Shown here in pieces: positions 12,010 through 21,803 of a DNA stretch of 64,000 nt. A program made the position numbers and the translations under genes. This DNA comes from Gracilaria gracilis (taxonomy: Eukaryota > Rhodophyta > Florideophyceae > Gracilariales > Gracilariaceae). The stretch is from contig JARGSG010000199.1 of the NCBI GenBank assembly GCA_030374805.1, positions 124,001 to 188,000 of the forward strand, in the 5' to 3' direction. Below the pieces are notes generated by a model, which ran no database searches, was not told where the DNA came from, and saw nothing but the letters and a program-made list of their open reading frames with translations. Numbering within the stretch: position 1 is the first letter of the stretch; every line of letters starts with the position of its first letter.

Positions 12010-12840
12010 AGGTCCCAGACGTAGATACGCCAAGTGTAGTAATCGGTATGTCCTTTGAGCCGAGGAATGTGCTTCGACTCGTGCTATCTGTCGGCTTCCA
12101 TCGCGGAGTGATCTCAAACATGGGAGCGGACAGGCAAAAAGTAGTGTATGTTCTTCCCAAGTCCCCTACTGGCAGAGGGATACTTCTTATTCAGAGTCAC
12201 AGGCAGGGGGTGCTAGCCCCGTACTCCTAAAGGTCAGACCTCTGCCTCCGAGTAAAATATCTCCCGGTGAGACACGCTTTGCTTCAGCCTGTCAAGTTCT
12301 GCGTGCGTCAGAAAGAGATCCGTGTTGCAATTACGAGACGTCTAGAGGAGGTTACTAACAAGGGAATATGTTTTCACCAGTACACCCTCTCTAGTCTCTT
12401 ACGTTGTAGGAGCGCGTCGATCTACTCCGTTATGCTTCAAGTTCATGGGCAGCCCGGGCCAAGCGACGAGGCACACCGTCCTTGTGGGCAGACAGAGCAA
12501 CCCCCAGCAGAGCCAGTTACATGGAGTGCTATCAATTCCCACGACTTGGTTCAAGCCTTCAGTCGATTCCGCCCCGGTGCTCGGCTTGCGATCTGCCAAC
12601 TCCACTAAGGTGCCAACTTGAGGGGCAGGGAGGCAAGATGCTTTTAATCAACAGTCACAGCTTCCATCCCATTAAAAATCCAACACCACGCAGATTCCCG
12701 TGGGCCAACGAGACTTCGAAACTCGATCTGTGCATCTGGACCAGGGAGATAATCCAATGCCTTGTGCGCCAACACATCACGCCCCGTAGACAACGTAAGC
12801 CGTAGTAGGCTGCAGAGGCAGACCAAAGGCAGAGAGCGGT
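12010..12840. other. 5' untranslated side of the copia element, no host gene
   Basis: This lies between the gag-like region and the GC-rich tandem repeats. Frames here are short and overlapping on both strands, and none looks like a gene. It is most simply the leader region of the minus-strand copia element. Confidence 0.35.
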
Positions 12841-12859
12841 GTGGTAGTGGAGAGAGAAT

Positions 12860-13380
12860 GACGTTGTAGAGGTGCTCCGTGGTGGGCGGCGCGAGAGGTG
12901 CGCCGTCGAAGCGGAAAGGCAGCACGGCCGAAAAGAGGCGAGAAAGCGCGGCCAAGAAAACACAGGCGGCGGTCCCAAGAAGGACAGACGGCGCGGCCGG
13001 AAGGGAGGTGCGGCGAGGCGGTGCGACCGGAGTGACGAGGCAGTGCGGACAGAGTAAGTGAGGCGGCGCGTCCAGGGAAAGCGAGGCGGCGTGGCCGGTG
13101 GGGCGAGGCGGCGCAGTCAGGGGAGCAAAGCAGCGCGGTCAAAGAGAAACGAGGCGGTGCAGCCAGGTCAGCGAGGCAAGGTGGCGCGGCCGAGGGATCG
13201 AGGCGGCGTGGATGAAGTAAAGCGGGGCAAGCGGCGCGGCAGGGGGAGCAGAGCGGCGAGGCCCGTAGGGCAAGGCGGCGTGGCCAGGTAAGGCGAGGCG
13301 GTGGTGCGGAGAAACGGAGGGGGTGGCGTTGCGGCTCGAAGCGTTGGTGAAGGACGGTCGAAGGGATCGAGGTCGCGGTG
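12860..13380. repeat. GC-rich degenerate tandem repeats
   Basis: About 500 bases consist of loosely repeated units of about 20-30 bases built from GAGGCGGCG, GCGGCC and AGGCG words. Every frame on both strands is open for long distances and gives Arg/Gly-rich or Pro/Ala/Ser-rich peptides, as such repeats do. I do not call a gene. It lies just inside the right LTR-like repeat of the copia element. Confidence 0.7.
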
Positions 13381-13387
13381 CTACCCA

Positions 13388-13521
13388 GAGCAAATGCCCA
13401 CCTCTCCCTCAGGAGTCCGTTGGTTACGGCCGCCGCCCGCCGCCTTTTAATCTGCTCCTCGATTGGAACTTGTGGACACTGTTGCCCGTTCAAATCGGTG
13501 GCCACAACTACATAGTTTACA
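13388..13521 (-). repeat. right LTR-like direct repeat of the copia element
   Basis: Partner of 7703-7835, with the same order of motifs and a partly decayed stem-loop. The open frame at 13.53-14.14 kb reads into this repeat at its C-terminal side, so the repeat was probably inserted into, or joined to, that coding sequence. Confidence 0.6.
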
Positions 13522-13529
13522 AGATCCTC

Positions 13530-14136
13530 CCTCTTTATGAAAGATATGATCGAGGAATTTGATGACGCTGTACTTCGTAAAGTTTTGGATAATGTTGGTT
13601 TCAGAAGCAATAGATACGGAAAGACCGGTGTTCACCAGTTTCTCATGGAGGGTTGAGTCCCCCACGGATGCCCAATGAACGCGTTCCAGTTTCAAGCGTT
13701 CTGTTATGGGCTTTATTTCGAAAGGGACGTCACGGTTCAAAACGAGGTGTCTGTACTTCGCATGGGAGTTTTTGCAGTATCCCATGCCGTGAAAGAAGAA
13801 GCAGCAAGACAGATGAAGCTCATTAAAACATCTGACCATTATCGCAGCGTTGTCGTGGTACAGAAATTTATACCGTCTCGGCAATAGTTTGTTGAAGCTG
13901 ATAAAGTAACTTTGCTCGAAGTGCGTCCTGTTGGCCTCAAAATTCGCCAGTGTTGCGTATTTCCGTAGCTCGTGCAGCCTTCTGCCCATGTTATCCGCTG
14001 GGTGTGTCACTGATAGGGACTTGCACCATAGATTTACGTTTGGTTCCTGATTCTGGTAGAGATGCCAGTCATCCCATACCACAAAAGAGTACGAAAATAT
14101 GGTGTAGTGCAATGCCCGCAAGCGCGAGAACACCAA
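13530..14136 (-). CDS. unrecognised open frame cut by an LTR-like repeat
   Basis: About 200 codons are open on the minus strand with good protein composition (for example Y-S-F-V-V-W-D-D-W-H-L-Y and N-R-D-V-P-F-E-I-K-P-I). No ATG opens the frame. Upstream, the same frame meets a stop about 20 bases before 14136, so the true N-terminus is missing or lies in another frame. At the other end the frame runs on for about 25 codons inside the LTR-like repeat at 13388-13521, so the original C-terminus was replaced. It is probably a truncated host gene. I do not recognise the family. Confidence 0.4.
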
Positions 14137-14160
14137 AAAGATGTCCAGATCTTTCTCTCA

Positions 14161-15076
14161 CGAAACAAATCCAGCAGTAGAGCCCTTTCAGGGATGACAA
14201 GACTAAGTTGGGGTCGACCAAGGACAAGTCTTCACGACTAGTGTAGGAAGGTTAGGCAAGAATATACGCCGCGTGAGCGGTGTGTCTGTGCTATCCTCCA
14301 AGGACGCTAATTGTCCACAGTGTGATGAATGCAACCAAATGTCGGTACAATTTACAAGTGGCGTGGAGCAACGCAAAGCAAAAGGGAAAGGGCAAGGCAG
14401 TCACGAAAGTGACCAAGAAGAACGACAAAGCCGGAGTACACGTTTTAAAATGGGGAAAACCACAATAGTTGATAAATACTCCCAACCATGGATTTGTTTA
14501 TGTGAAGTAAGTGTTTAAAAAGCCCGTTTGCAACTGCGTACCCTTCTTAGGAAAAGTAGTGTACGGATGGAAGCAAAGAATTTTATAGTCAATTTTGGTT
14601 GTAGAGATTTACTGAGTGGGAGCGCTGTGACGCCGTGGTCCTACATAGTGAGTACTAACCTCCCGTACTCTACGGGTAAAATATCATAAGTATTTAAAAT
14701 CAATGTAATGTAGTAAACAGTACCAGTGGCTGTCTTTTAAGTTTTGCACGCACTGGAAAGAGCGCTTCCGAATGGGATACCTCCTATTCCAAAATGAATA
14801 GGGGTCTACTCCAAAGCATTGCACAAAATTCAGGTCCTAGCATCTTTACTATTTCAGTTTTGAGCCAACAGTTTTTTATCGCGCATCATGTGATGTATCC
14901 ATTTACATTACATATGCTGAATGTCAAGTAAAAAAAGAAAGAAACATTTCTTGAATGCACGTTGTTTTAGCCTTTTCGGTGAACTAAATTTGTAGATATG
15001 CTCTAGAGAAAAACGAGAGTTACGTCAGTTTCAAACCTATTCCGGGTCCGCCTGACAAGGGTGAAGTAAGGTTTGT
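14161..15076. other. intergenic, no convincing gene
   Basis: A plus-strand Lys/Gln-rich frame near 14.27-14.52 kb exists in two overlapping versions, neither with supporting motifs. The rest is AT-rich with no repeat I can match within this window. Confidence 0.45.
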
Positions 15077-15308
15077 CTCAGAAAGACTTGAAAATGCGCT
15101 GTGTGCCACGGCGCAATTTTTTAAAAACTTTTATTGCACCACAATACTTTTTCAAAAGAAAAAAGGGTGCTCTAAATACAAGCGGTACATTTCAAGGGTG
15201 TTCCCAGTTGTAGTTTTAAACTGTCTAAAAACAGCTCGTTGCGCCTTTAAAATAGGGTTTGCTTTGAGCAAAGCCCTTGATTAGCTCTACTTTAGCTCAG
15301 CCCGTTTG
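15077..15308 (+). repeat. dispersed repeat, copy 1
   Basis: This matches 35105-35338 in the same orientation over about 230 bases. Shared landmarks in order are a GCGC-GTGTG-CACGGCGCA hairpin, TTTTATTGC-CC, GTGCTCTAAATA or its variant, and a final GATTAGCTCTAC-TTAGCTC run. There is no open frame. It belongs to a dispersed non-coding element of unknown type. Confidence 0.7.
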
Positions 15309-15442
15309 TTAGTAGGAGTTTTTTTACGAAGGTTTTGAATGGAAGAGGTGCACTTATTCCAGTTGAATGGAATAGTTTTTCATTTGAATTAAAGACCATT
15401 CGAAGTTGAAGGTGTCCCCTCCACTAAAACATCTAAAAATTG

Positions 15443-15501
15443 CTCTTCCTGGTGCCTATTACAAAACATTGGGCACCAGGAAGAGATCTCTTCCTGGTGC
15501 C
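15443..15501. repeat. 30-bp perfect palindrome with a third copy of its arm
   Basis: Bases 15472-15501 form a perfect 30-bp palindrome centred on AGATCT, with arm GGCACCAGGAAGAGA. The arm sequence CTCTTCCTGGTGCC also stands alone at 15443-15456. Three copies of a 14-mer thus occur within 60 bases in direct, inverted, direct order. Confidence 0.85.
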
Positions 15502-16292
15502 TGACAAGAGATAAAGAAAACAAACTTGTTTGTACTGTCTGTTTGCAATTTCTTACGTTGCATTTTCTTCAGAATGCCTTGAGGCTGTTAAACACGGGCT
15601 CGTTGGCGAATTGCTTCAGCTGATATGGATCGAGTAGAGAAAGTTAGACATTGCTTATGGGAACCTACAGAGCTTTTGCTCGCTCCGAGTACGTTCGATT
15701 CCCAACTGGCAGAGCCGCTTTGCAAATGGTATCCATATATACTCGGGAGATTGTATTATGCTTCATCAATATTCCAATTTATAATATGCAAGTGTTTTAA
15801 GGTCTGAAATGTAATCCAATCTTTGATATGTAAAGGCCCAATAAGAGGCATGTCCTCTACATTTCATATGCATGCCCATACCTTCAGAGCACTCCTTTTC
15901 CGAAAGTGCTAGGGATACCTGTTCATATATAGTGTTGCCAATCTCGTTCACAAATATTTGAACATATGAGACCAATCATATTCCATGTTGAAATGGAGAT
16001 TGACTGAGATGAGAAGGTGTCCGAGGAATTGCTTTCCTCTTCGGTTTATTGAGTGTCTAGCTGTGTTTTATAGTCTACCATCAAGGATGAATACACAGCT
16101 ATTGTGTTCCATGCGTGCTCTAAATCTTTGATTAGAACAGCATGGATGTTGATCCGTCGTGGAACGCCCTGAGACCGCAACGCGCTGCACTACACATGTC
16201 AGATGGTAGTCACCGCACGAGTTTGCCGGATACAAGTTGTCTGTGCAGTACAAAGTCTCACAAGACTGCTCGTGCAGGCAGCGTCAGTGTCG
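15502..16292. other. intergenic, probable 3' side of a copia fragment
   Basis: I see no supported gene. As the adjoining copia fragment reads leftwards and ends at 16293, its 3' LTR would be expected here, but no second copy is in the window to prove it. Confidence 0.35.
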
Positions 16293-17174
16293 CTACATTC
16301 CCTCTCGTTCCAATGTTAGGATCTCCATTCCAATCATGGCACACAGTCGTTTGTGTCCTACGGGACCAAGTGGTTTGGTGAACAAGTCCGCTCCCAATTC
16401 ATTGCTCTTGCGGTACCCGATTCGCACGAGGTTGCGTTCTACCGAGTCTTTCACTAGATGGTACTTGACCTCTATGTGCTTGGTGCGTTCGTTGAGGACT
16501 TCATCTCGGGCTAGCGTAATCATTCCTTGATTGTCTCCGAATATGTCGATGCATTTTTCAGAGTGACCAAGCAGTTCGTTCATTAATCTTCTTAACCATA
16601 TTCCCTCTCGAACTGCAAATGACATAGCCACATATTCCGCCTCCAAAGTAGATTGGGCGACAACTGTCTGCTTCTTACTACGCCATGAGATCGGTCCACC
16701 ACAGAACGTGAAGACAAAACCACTTGTAGACTTCCTATCGTTACGATCACCGGCAAAGTCCGAATCAGATGTACCTTCTAAGACCACTGCGCTTCCTGCT
16801 TTGTACTCAATCACAGACTTCTTTGTGGCATATAGGTACTTCAAAACTTTCTTAGCAGCATTCCAGGGTTCAAGGGTGTGGCCTGTCATGAAACGAGCCA
16901 GGTATCCTACAGAGAACGAAATATCCGGTCGGACAGTGTTGCACAAGTGCATCAATGACCCCACTAATTCACGAAATGGAGTTTCGTCTGCATTCTTGTC
17001 ATCTGATTTGTGAAAGTGTGTGCTCTGGAGTGGGAAATTGACGGCAGCTGCTGTGTCAACTCGAAACTTTTGAGCCAAACGTTCAATCATAGGTGCATTA
17101 TGAACACGTAGTGCTTTTCCATTACCGCTACGCTCGATGATCATTCCAAGAAACTTCCGTGGCTCATAATGCAC
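16293..17174 (-). mobile_element. Ty1/copia fragment: end of RT plus RNase H
   Basis: The minus-strand open region shows the end of copia reverse transcriptase (F-L-G-M-I-I-E then R-E-L-V-G-S-L-M-H-L) and the copia RNase H (D-S-D-F-A-G-D, S-T-S-G-F-V-F, S-T-L-E-A-E-Y-V-A-M, G-A-D-L-F-T-K-P). The gag, protease, integrase and early RT are absent, so this is a 5'-truncated relic. It differs clearly from the copia element at 7.7-13.5 kb and is better preserved. A 17-bp perfect inverted repeat (17087-17103 and 17164-17180) lies at its truncated end. Confidence 0.9.
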
Positions 17175-17266
17175 CTATGAAGAACTGATCTGCCTGATCT
17201 GGTTACCTTCATACTCTAACTCCCCTTCTGCTGTACACATGTACAATCTCTTTGTCAAATGTCACT

Positions 17267-17365
17267 TCTGGGACTCGAACCCAAGGTCTACAGCGTAAAG
17301 CTGGGCCCATAACCTATTAGAAAACAGATGAGCTATTGGCGCTATGCTCTCTTGTGACACAGGGC
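17267..17365 (-). ncRNA. tRNA-like sequence, degenerate tRNA or SINE head
   Basis: On the minus strand a T-arm is plain: stem TTGGG, loop TTCGAGT, stem CCCAG, containing the Pol III B-box core GGTTCGAGTCC. Upstream, GAGC and GCTC can form a D-stem, and GTCAC pairs with GTGAC as part of an acceptor stem. The anticodon arm does not fold well and the region between it and the T-arm is too long for an ordinary tRNA, so I do not assign an amino acid. Confidence 0.5.
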
Positions 17366-17487
17366 GTGCAGTTCATGTATTTGAACTTTCAACATTCCAC
17401 ATTGTGAAATCTCTTACCTTTGCCAAGCTCTCAATTCTTTCAAAGAGAGATGCGCTTTCAGGTTAAGAGTCCATCTGGGGGAATGGG

Positions 17488-17497
17488 ATAAATAAAA
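17488..17497 (+). promoter_or_regulatory. TATA-like box of the 17.6-kb zinc-finger gene
   Basis: ATAAATAAAA lies about 110 bases before the ATG at 17606, a spacing similar to other genes in the window. Confidence 0.5.
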
Positions 17498-17605
17498 CTC
17501 AACGTCTCTCAGCAATAATGATCCCCTCTAAAAAGGCAGTTCAACACACAAAGTATCTACTTGTACAGCTTCTGAGCCAGCCTTTCAGTTCCCAAACAAC
17601 CAATC

Positions 17606-18484
17606 ATGAGTTTTTTCCCGTCTTCTTCCGGCGGTGCCGGAGACGGCGAAGGCCAAAATAGAAGGCCGTCATCTCGTAGAATGCACTTGTCATACCTTCT
17701 CAATCGCGCAAGCAGTTCTGAAGGTGACAGCGAGCGTGAGCAGTCTAGACAGCAAGGTAGTCCTTCCGACCCTCGACGCACGGTGACAGCGATTGGCGAT
17801 TTGCTCAATCCTACATCCAGATCTGGAAGCAATAGTGGCAGGTCTTGCTCGTCATCTGGACAGCCTGCAGATCGTCGAGCGAGGGAAGGGCGCTTCGAAC
17901 AAAGGGGAGGTCCTTCTTCAGTAGCTGGACCTTCAGGCAGGGTTACATCGATTAGAGATCTGCTCAACTCTCCATCTGGATCCGCACATAGGTCTGGAAG
18001 CGGTGGACGCCCATCTTTTGGAGGTCCTTCTGGTAGGGAAGAAGGTGGTTTACAAAGGGCGAGGTCTTTCCACGCCGCTGAACCTTCGAACGTGAGGTCT
18101 GGCGAAAGCGCTGCGGGTCCCAGTTCGCGACCGTCTGCAAGTGGATTGCAGCGTTCCAGTGATGATCACAAGACGCAGTGTGGTGATTGCAAAAAACGGG
18201 TGATGGATCTTCCAAAGCATAAAATCAAGTGCAAACCGTACAGGTGCCAGAAAGAGGGGTGCACGTTCATGAACTACGCGCTATATCAATTCAAAAGACA
18301 TCAATTGATTCACAAGCCGAGGAGGTATGTGTGCGAGCACTGTGGTAGACGGTTTGTGCAACACGCGCATCTGAGGACACACTTGAGGGGCTTGAACGCC
18401 TGTCAGAGCCATTCCGGTAGGCGGGAAAGGCTTGCCCAGGAGGCACGCCCCAGAGAAGATGAAGAGGGAAGAGAGCGTCGTTAA
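17606..18484 (+). CDS. C2H2-type zinc-finger protein, 292 aa
   Basis: The start ATG follows AACCAATC. The N-terminus (M-S-F-F-P-S-S-S-G-G-A-G-D-G) is a variant of the Ser/Gly tag shared with the genes at 55.1 and 57.3 kb. Residues 20-190 are low-complexity Ser/Gly/Arg, with two related segments V-T-(A/S)-I-(G/R)-D-L-L-N followed by Ser-rich spacers. The C-terminal third has three Cys/His modules: C-G-D-C-K-K-R-V ending H-K-I-K-C (C2HC), C-Q-K-E-G-C-T-F ending H-Q-L-I-H, and C-E-H-C-G-R-R-F ending with a distal His/Cys pair. The tail is charged (R-E-D-E-E-G-R-E-R-R). It is probably a nuclear nucleic-acid-binding protein. Its target is unknown and it may be lineage-specific. Confidence 0.85.
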   Translation: MSFFPSSSGGAGDGEGQNRRPSSRRMHLSYLLNRASSSEGDSEREQSRQQGSPSDPRRTVTAIGDLLNPTSRSGSNSGRSCSSSGQPADRRAREGRFEQRGGPSSVAGPSGRVTSIRDLLNSPSGSAHRSGSGGRPSFGGPSGREEGGLQRARSFHAAEPSNVRSGESAAGPSSRPSASGLQRSSDDHKTQCGDCKKRVMDLPKHKIKCKPYRCQKEGCTFMNYALYQFKRHQLIHKPRRYVCEHCGRRFVQHAHLRTHLRGLNACQSHSGRRERLAQEARPREDEEGRERR

Positions 18485-18786
18485 CGTTATGTTCGAAACG
18501 AGATGACTGATTTGGGTTGGGATAGTTCTTGTTTTTAGGAGAACAAGTGATGAGTAAAACAATGTCATGAAATTCATTTTACACAATTTGCTATGTCCTT
18601 GGTGCCCGAATTGTTCAGGAAACGAAGAAGGAATTATTGGAACGGGAAGTGTCGGGAATGGCGGATCTCCAGAGCGCCGACGGGGATCTCCTTCTCGATC
18701 ACAGGAGTTCACGATCGTGTTCAGGTGTAGATTGTGCTGATGCAAAAAAATATCTGTCTTGATTGTAAACTTTAATTACGCCCCCA

Positions 18787-19185
18787 ATGATTTGGTTCAG
18801 GCTCCTCGCCGGCGGAGATGGACCATTGTTCATGTGTTGCCACAGGGGCACCAGCGATTCAAAGCGCAACACAACTCAACGCAAACAAACGATCGATAGT
18901 TTGAGCTCAGCCCCCGTACTCGACGAGCATCTCTCGCACCACTGTGGTCCTTTCTGCTTTCTCACACTTCGTGAAATAAGATCCCATTACCGCCAAACCC
19001 AAGATATCTGGCTTGATATTTATAACGCCGCCAAGACGTCTCAACAAGAACAAATCGAATACATGACAAACATGGCATCCCAATCTGACGCTCAAGGACT
19101 CCCAGGAATCGTATACTCTGAAAAATCTCTGCAGGAGCCCTTTCCATGCACGAAGGTACAGTCCCTGATGTGTGGAGGAGGATAA
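18787..19185 (+). CDS. hypothetical protein, 132 aa
   Basis: The ATG-started frame has a Cys-containing first half and a credible second half with polar helix-like sequence (Y-R-Q-T-Q-D-I-W-L-D-I-Y-N-A-A-K). It ends C-G-G-G. No family is recognised. The opposite strand is also open over 18907-19239, but with less convincing composition. It may be a remnant. Confidence 0.3.
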   Translation: MIWFRLLAGGDGPLFMCCHRGTSDSKRNTTQRKQTIDSLSSAPVLDEHLSHHCGPFCFLTLREIRSHYRQTQDIWLDIYNAAKTSQQEQIEYMTNMASQSDAQGLPGIVYSEKSLQEPFPCTKVQSLMCGGG

Positions 19186-20880
19186 TTCTTCATGTTTAGT
19201 TTTCATTCGACATTTCTCATGAGGGCCTTGCTGTGCCACACCGCGTACACTTGTAGTAACGAGTCAAGTATTTCTCGGCATATGCGAGTAAATTTCGAAA
19301 ACCAAAATATTTATTCTTTCCGAAGATTTTCAATGTTTTGCAAACTCTTTTCAACATCACTAATGTTCACTTCGTCGCATTCTGCTCTCTAGCCGAGCCT
19401 TTCTTCGTTTGTCAGCAGATGCGAACAGGTACGCTTAAGGTAGTCTGGAGCCTGAGCTCCAGTGATCGTCGTGGACTCCCTCATAGACTGCAGAGCACCT
19501 GCTTTCAAGGTATGGGAATTCATAGGAACAACACGACAGTTTGTGCCGCGCTTTCTTGGGGGTTCCACATGAAGAGAGTTGTCACTAATTCACCTCATTT
19601 GGACACCCCGGCGCTCTGAACTCAACATTTGAATTACAGCATGAAACTGATTTTGAAGCAGAGCAACTGTGATGGGGTTTCTTAGTGTTGATCCACCTTG
19701 CAGGCAAGGCGATCTCGACCAGCATTTACATCCCTAAATTCCCGCGACCTCCTGGGTTGCCAAATGCCAATTGCACGCAAGCAACCCACGCAGATTCAAG
19801 TTTGAATCAGAAGCACTGCCACCTACGAATCGTAGGTGGCAGATTGAGAACGTCTACTTAATAAACAATTCCGGACTCTCCACAGGAGGTCTGAGGGCAT
19901 CCGCAACCACCGCGGGACTTTCCTTTGGTGCCCAACCTATTGCCTTTGCCTCCCTCACATTCCCTCAGCGCGTGCGCGCGGCTATGACGAACCTAGACGT
20001 ACCAACACTTAGTTTGTGAGCCGAGGGCAAGCAGGCGTAGGTTCTATTTATTTAGCAAGCTGGAACAGTAATATCCTTGTAGTACGTAGGAGGGAGAATC
20101 CAATGATTTAGCGATTCCTGCCCTATAGCACGATCCTTAATACGGATCTTACAACTAAACGGACCGCTCTGACAAACACCGGCCGGGAGCTCAAGTTTCA
20201 CCGTCCCCGTAATTTGCAGGCCCGCTGACGAACCTTGTAATTTCGGTTATGTTCACAATCACTTTGTCTCCAAATCCGTTAATTGGGGGCTCCATGTTAG
20301 GATAGTTGTATAGATGATGAGGAAAGATGCTTTGCGTAGAAACAGAGATCTTTGCCCCCGGTTCAGCTTGACAGAAAACGAGTGACTTTCTCCGCGCTTT
20401 GTCAACAGCTTCAAAGAATCCCTAAGCGAAGATGGGTGTAATGACCTCACCTTTCGCCCCCCCAGCAATCTTACTGGCCTGCCCAGCGGCTACATGCTGC
20501 GGTTCTACTGGAGCGTTATGGTTAGAACAAGATTGAATGGGAGGAAGAGGTGCATCTAGTCTAGGCTCGCCTACGCTCGCAGAAATCATTGAAATCCCTT
20601 AAGAATGCGTGACACTGGGGCTATCATCGAACTAGGATCTCGAGACTCCATTCCGGTCAATCTGGTGGGAGCATTCTGGTTCACGTCCTGGAGTATCGCC
20701 AATGAGAATCACAGTCTTTCTCCATTGTCGAGGAAACAGCTGTTGCGAATAACGCTGAACTGAACGTAAAGCTGTTAAGGTGGTGCGTGTTCCATCGGGG
20801 TTGTAGCTGCTGTCAGCTGCAGCTGGCGGTCACAGAGGGTCACGATAACACCTCCGGCGGTGTGGCTAAGGGACACCACA
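19186..20880. other. intergenic with short hairpin, no convincing gene
   Basis: Short frames occur on both strands (such as 19771-20019 plus) without motifs. A perfect hairpin lies at 19816-19842: arms CTGCCACCTACG and complement around AAT. Nothing else stands out. Confidence 0.45.
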
Positions 20881-20882
20881 CC

Positions 20883-21115
20883 GTGAGCGGCCATAGCTCA
20901 ATCGGTAACCGCCTTCGTGTGCTTTTTGTGCGGGCCTGGGGTTCGTGGTTCGAACCCCGGCCCTGCCGCTCTTCCCCCCTGTTCACTACAGGGGTACGTG
21001 GGGATGTTTTCCAAAGCATTGAGTACAGCTTAAACATTTTCCTTGGAAGGAGGGAATTACCGCATTCCAGTCTCATCGATGACGTCCTCGCCACCATATA
21101 GGGCCACCCCGACAT
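20883..21115 (+). mobile_element. tRNA-derived SINE-like sequence
   Basis: An A-box-like TAGCTCAATCGGTAACCG near 20895 is followed after about 40 bases by a B-box GGTTCGAACCC near 20950. AGCGGC (from about 20886) pairs with GCCGCT (about 20966), as in an acceptor stem. The D-stem and anticodon arm are lost, so it is not a working tRNA. A tail of unrelated sequence follows to about 21115, as in SINEs. With no second full copy in the window, the 3' end is uncertain. Confidence 0.55.
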
Positions 21116-21322
21116 GAGCCATGAGCACTACCGCCGAGTTGTGTGACAAATAAGCTCAATTCGTTTTTGACAGCATCCCGGCGGGGTTTTGTAAACTCAC
21201 TCGCGTCGACAAGAAGAACTACGGCCAGAGCAATACCCTTCAAATTGACAGCGAGATTGAATTCGACGGGGGAATTCGGCTTGGGTGAAATTTAGCGGGC
21301 TTGAACTTCGCCATTTGGGCAT

Positions 21323-21577
21323 CTATGGCGGGATAGAGCTGCTGGACGTACGCACGGAAGATCTTTCAAACTTGCATGCAAACTGTTTATTGGCCTGAAA
21401 CTGTTGTTGCAATTGTATAGAGTAGGTTCTGCATTGGGGCTCGCAGAAGACGAACGGGAAAGTCCTCAAGTCGCGAAATTTGGGCTCATATTGCCCTTCA
21501 TTGATGTAGTCAGCCGAGGAGAGTGAGGCAAGCAACAAAAGGAAACAGAGACTGAGAAGGTTCGAAGACAAGTTCAT
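21323..21577 (-). CDS. small secreted protein, 84 aa, possibly frameshifted
   Basis: The start is the ATG at 21577, about 100 bases behind a TATA box. The protein opens with a strong signal peptide (M-N-L-S-S-N-L-L-S-L-C-F-L-L-L-L-A-S-L-S) and then Y-I-N-E-G-Q-Y-E-P-K-F-R-D-L, with two close Cys. The last 15 residues are a Ser/Arg run that looks out of frame: an overlapping frame over the same bases and beyond reads A-Y-V-Q-Q-L-Y-P-A-I-D-A-Q-M and stays open longer. The gene may have lost its original C-terminus by an indel. No family is recognised. Confidence 0.5.
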   Translation of the reverse strand: MNLSSNLLSLCFLLLLASLSSADYINEGQYEPKFRDLRTFPFVFCEPQCRTYSIQLQQQFQANKQFACKFERSSVRTSSSSIPP

Positions 21578-21617
21578 CGTGGCGACGGTTTTCCAGAGTT
21601 GATGGGGAGTGGGTGGC

Positions 21618-21687
21618 CATAAAAACAGCTGAGCAACTCCGGCGCTCTCTGCGCTGGTTTCCTGCACGTGTCACTCATCTTTTATAG
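21618..21687 (-). promoter_or_regulatory. promoter segment of the 21.6-kb gene, also present at 58.1 kb
   Basis: This 70-bp stretch holds the TATA box (TATAAAAG on the minus strand, 21679-21686) and the leader of the secreted-protein gene. The same 70 bases occur with one difference at 58093-58162, where they form the 3' end of a zinc-finger gene. Confidence 0.75.
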
Positions 21688-21803
21688 TGGCTAGACACGG
21701 ACAAAACAAGAAAGCCAAGGGACATTACATTGCTCTTTATTATGAGGAGATGCAATGGCTGCAAATCGGACTAAGCATTGTCTCCGTGTTGGGACATGGA
21801 TGG

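Larger units (their letters stand above)
7703..13521 (-). mobile_element. old Ty1/copia LTR retrotransposon, broken
   Basis: A minus-strand copia element, read from right to left. Gag-like sequence lies around 11.7-12.0 kb. A CCHC zinc knuckle (C-W-N-C-G-R-V-G-H) lies near 11.35 kb. A protease with the D-S-G-A-T motif lies near 11.1 kb. Integrase core and tail occupy about 9.8-10.5 kb, reverse transcriptase about 8.6-9.7 kb, and RNase H (Y-C-D-A-N-W-A-G, S-S-G-E-A-E-Y) about 8.4-8.6 kb. The order gag-protease-integrase-RT-RNase H is diagnostic of copia. The coding part is broken many times. Direct repeats of about 134 bp flank it at 7703-7835 and 13388-13521 and are probably LTR remnants, high-80s percent identical by eye, which points to an old copy. 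Confidence 0.85.

Noticed and set aside
12777-13610. Long minus-strand open frame of about 277 codons
   Set aside because: It translates G+C-rich tandem repeats and part of an LTR-like repeat into Pro/Ala/Ser/Arg runs; all other frames there are open as well.
20883-20975. Functional tRNA gene
   Set aside because: The A and B boxes are present but the D-stem and anticodon arm do not fold.
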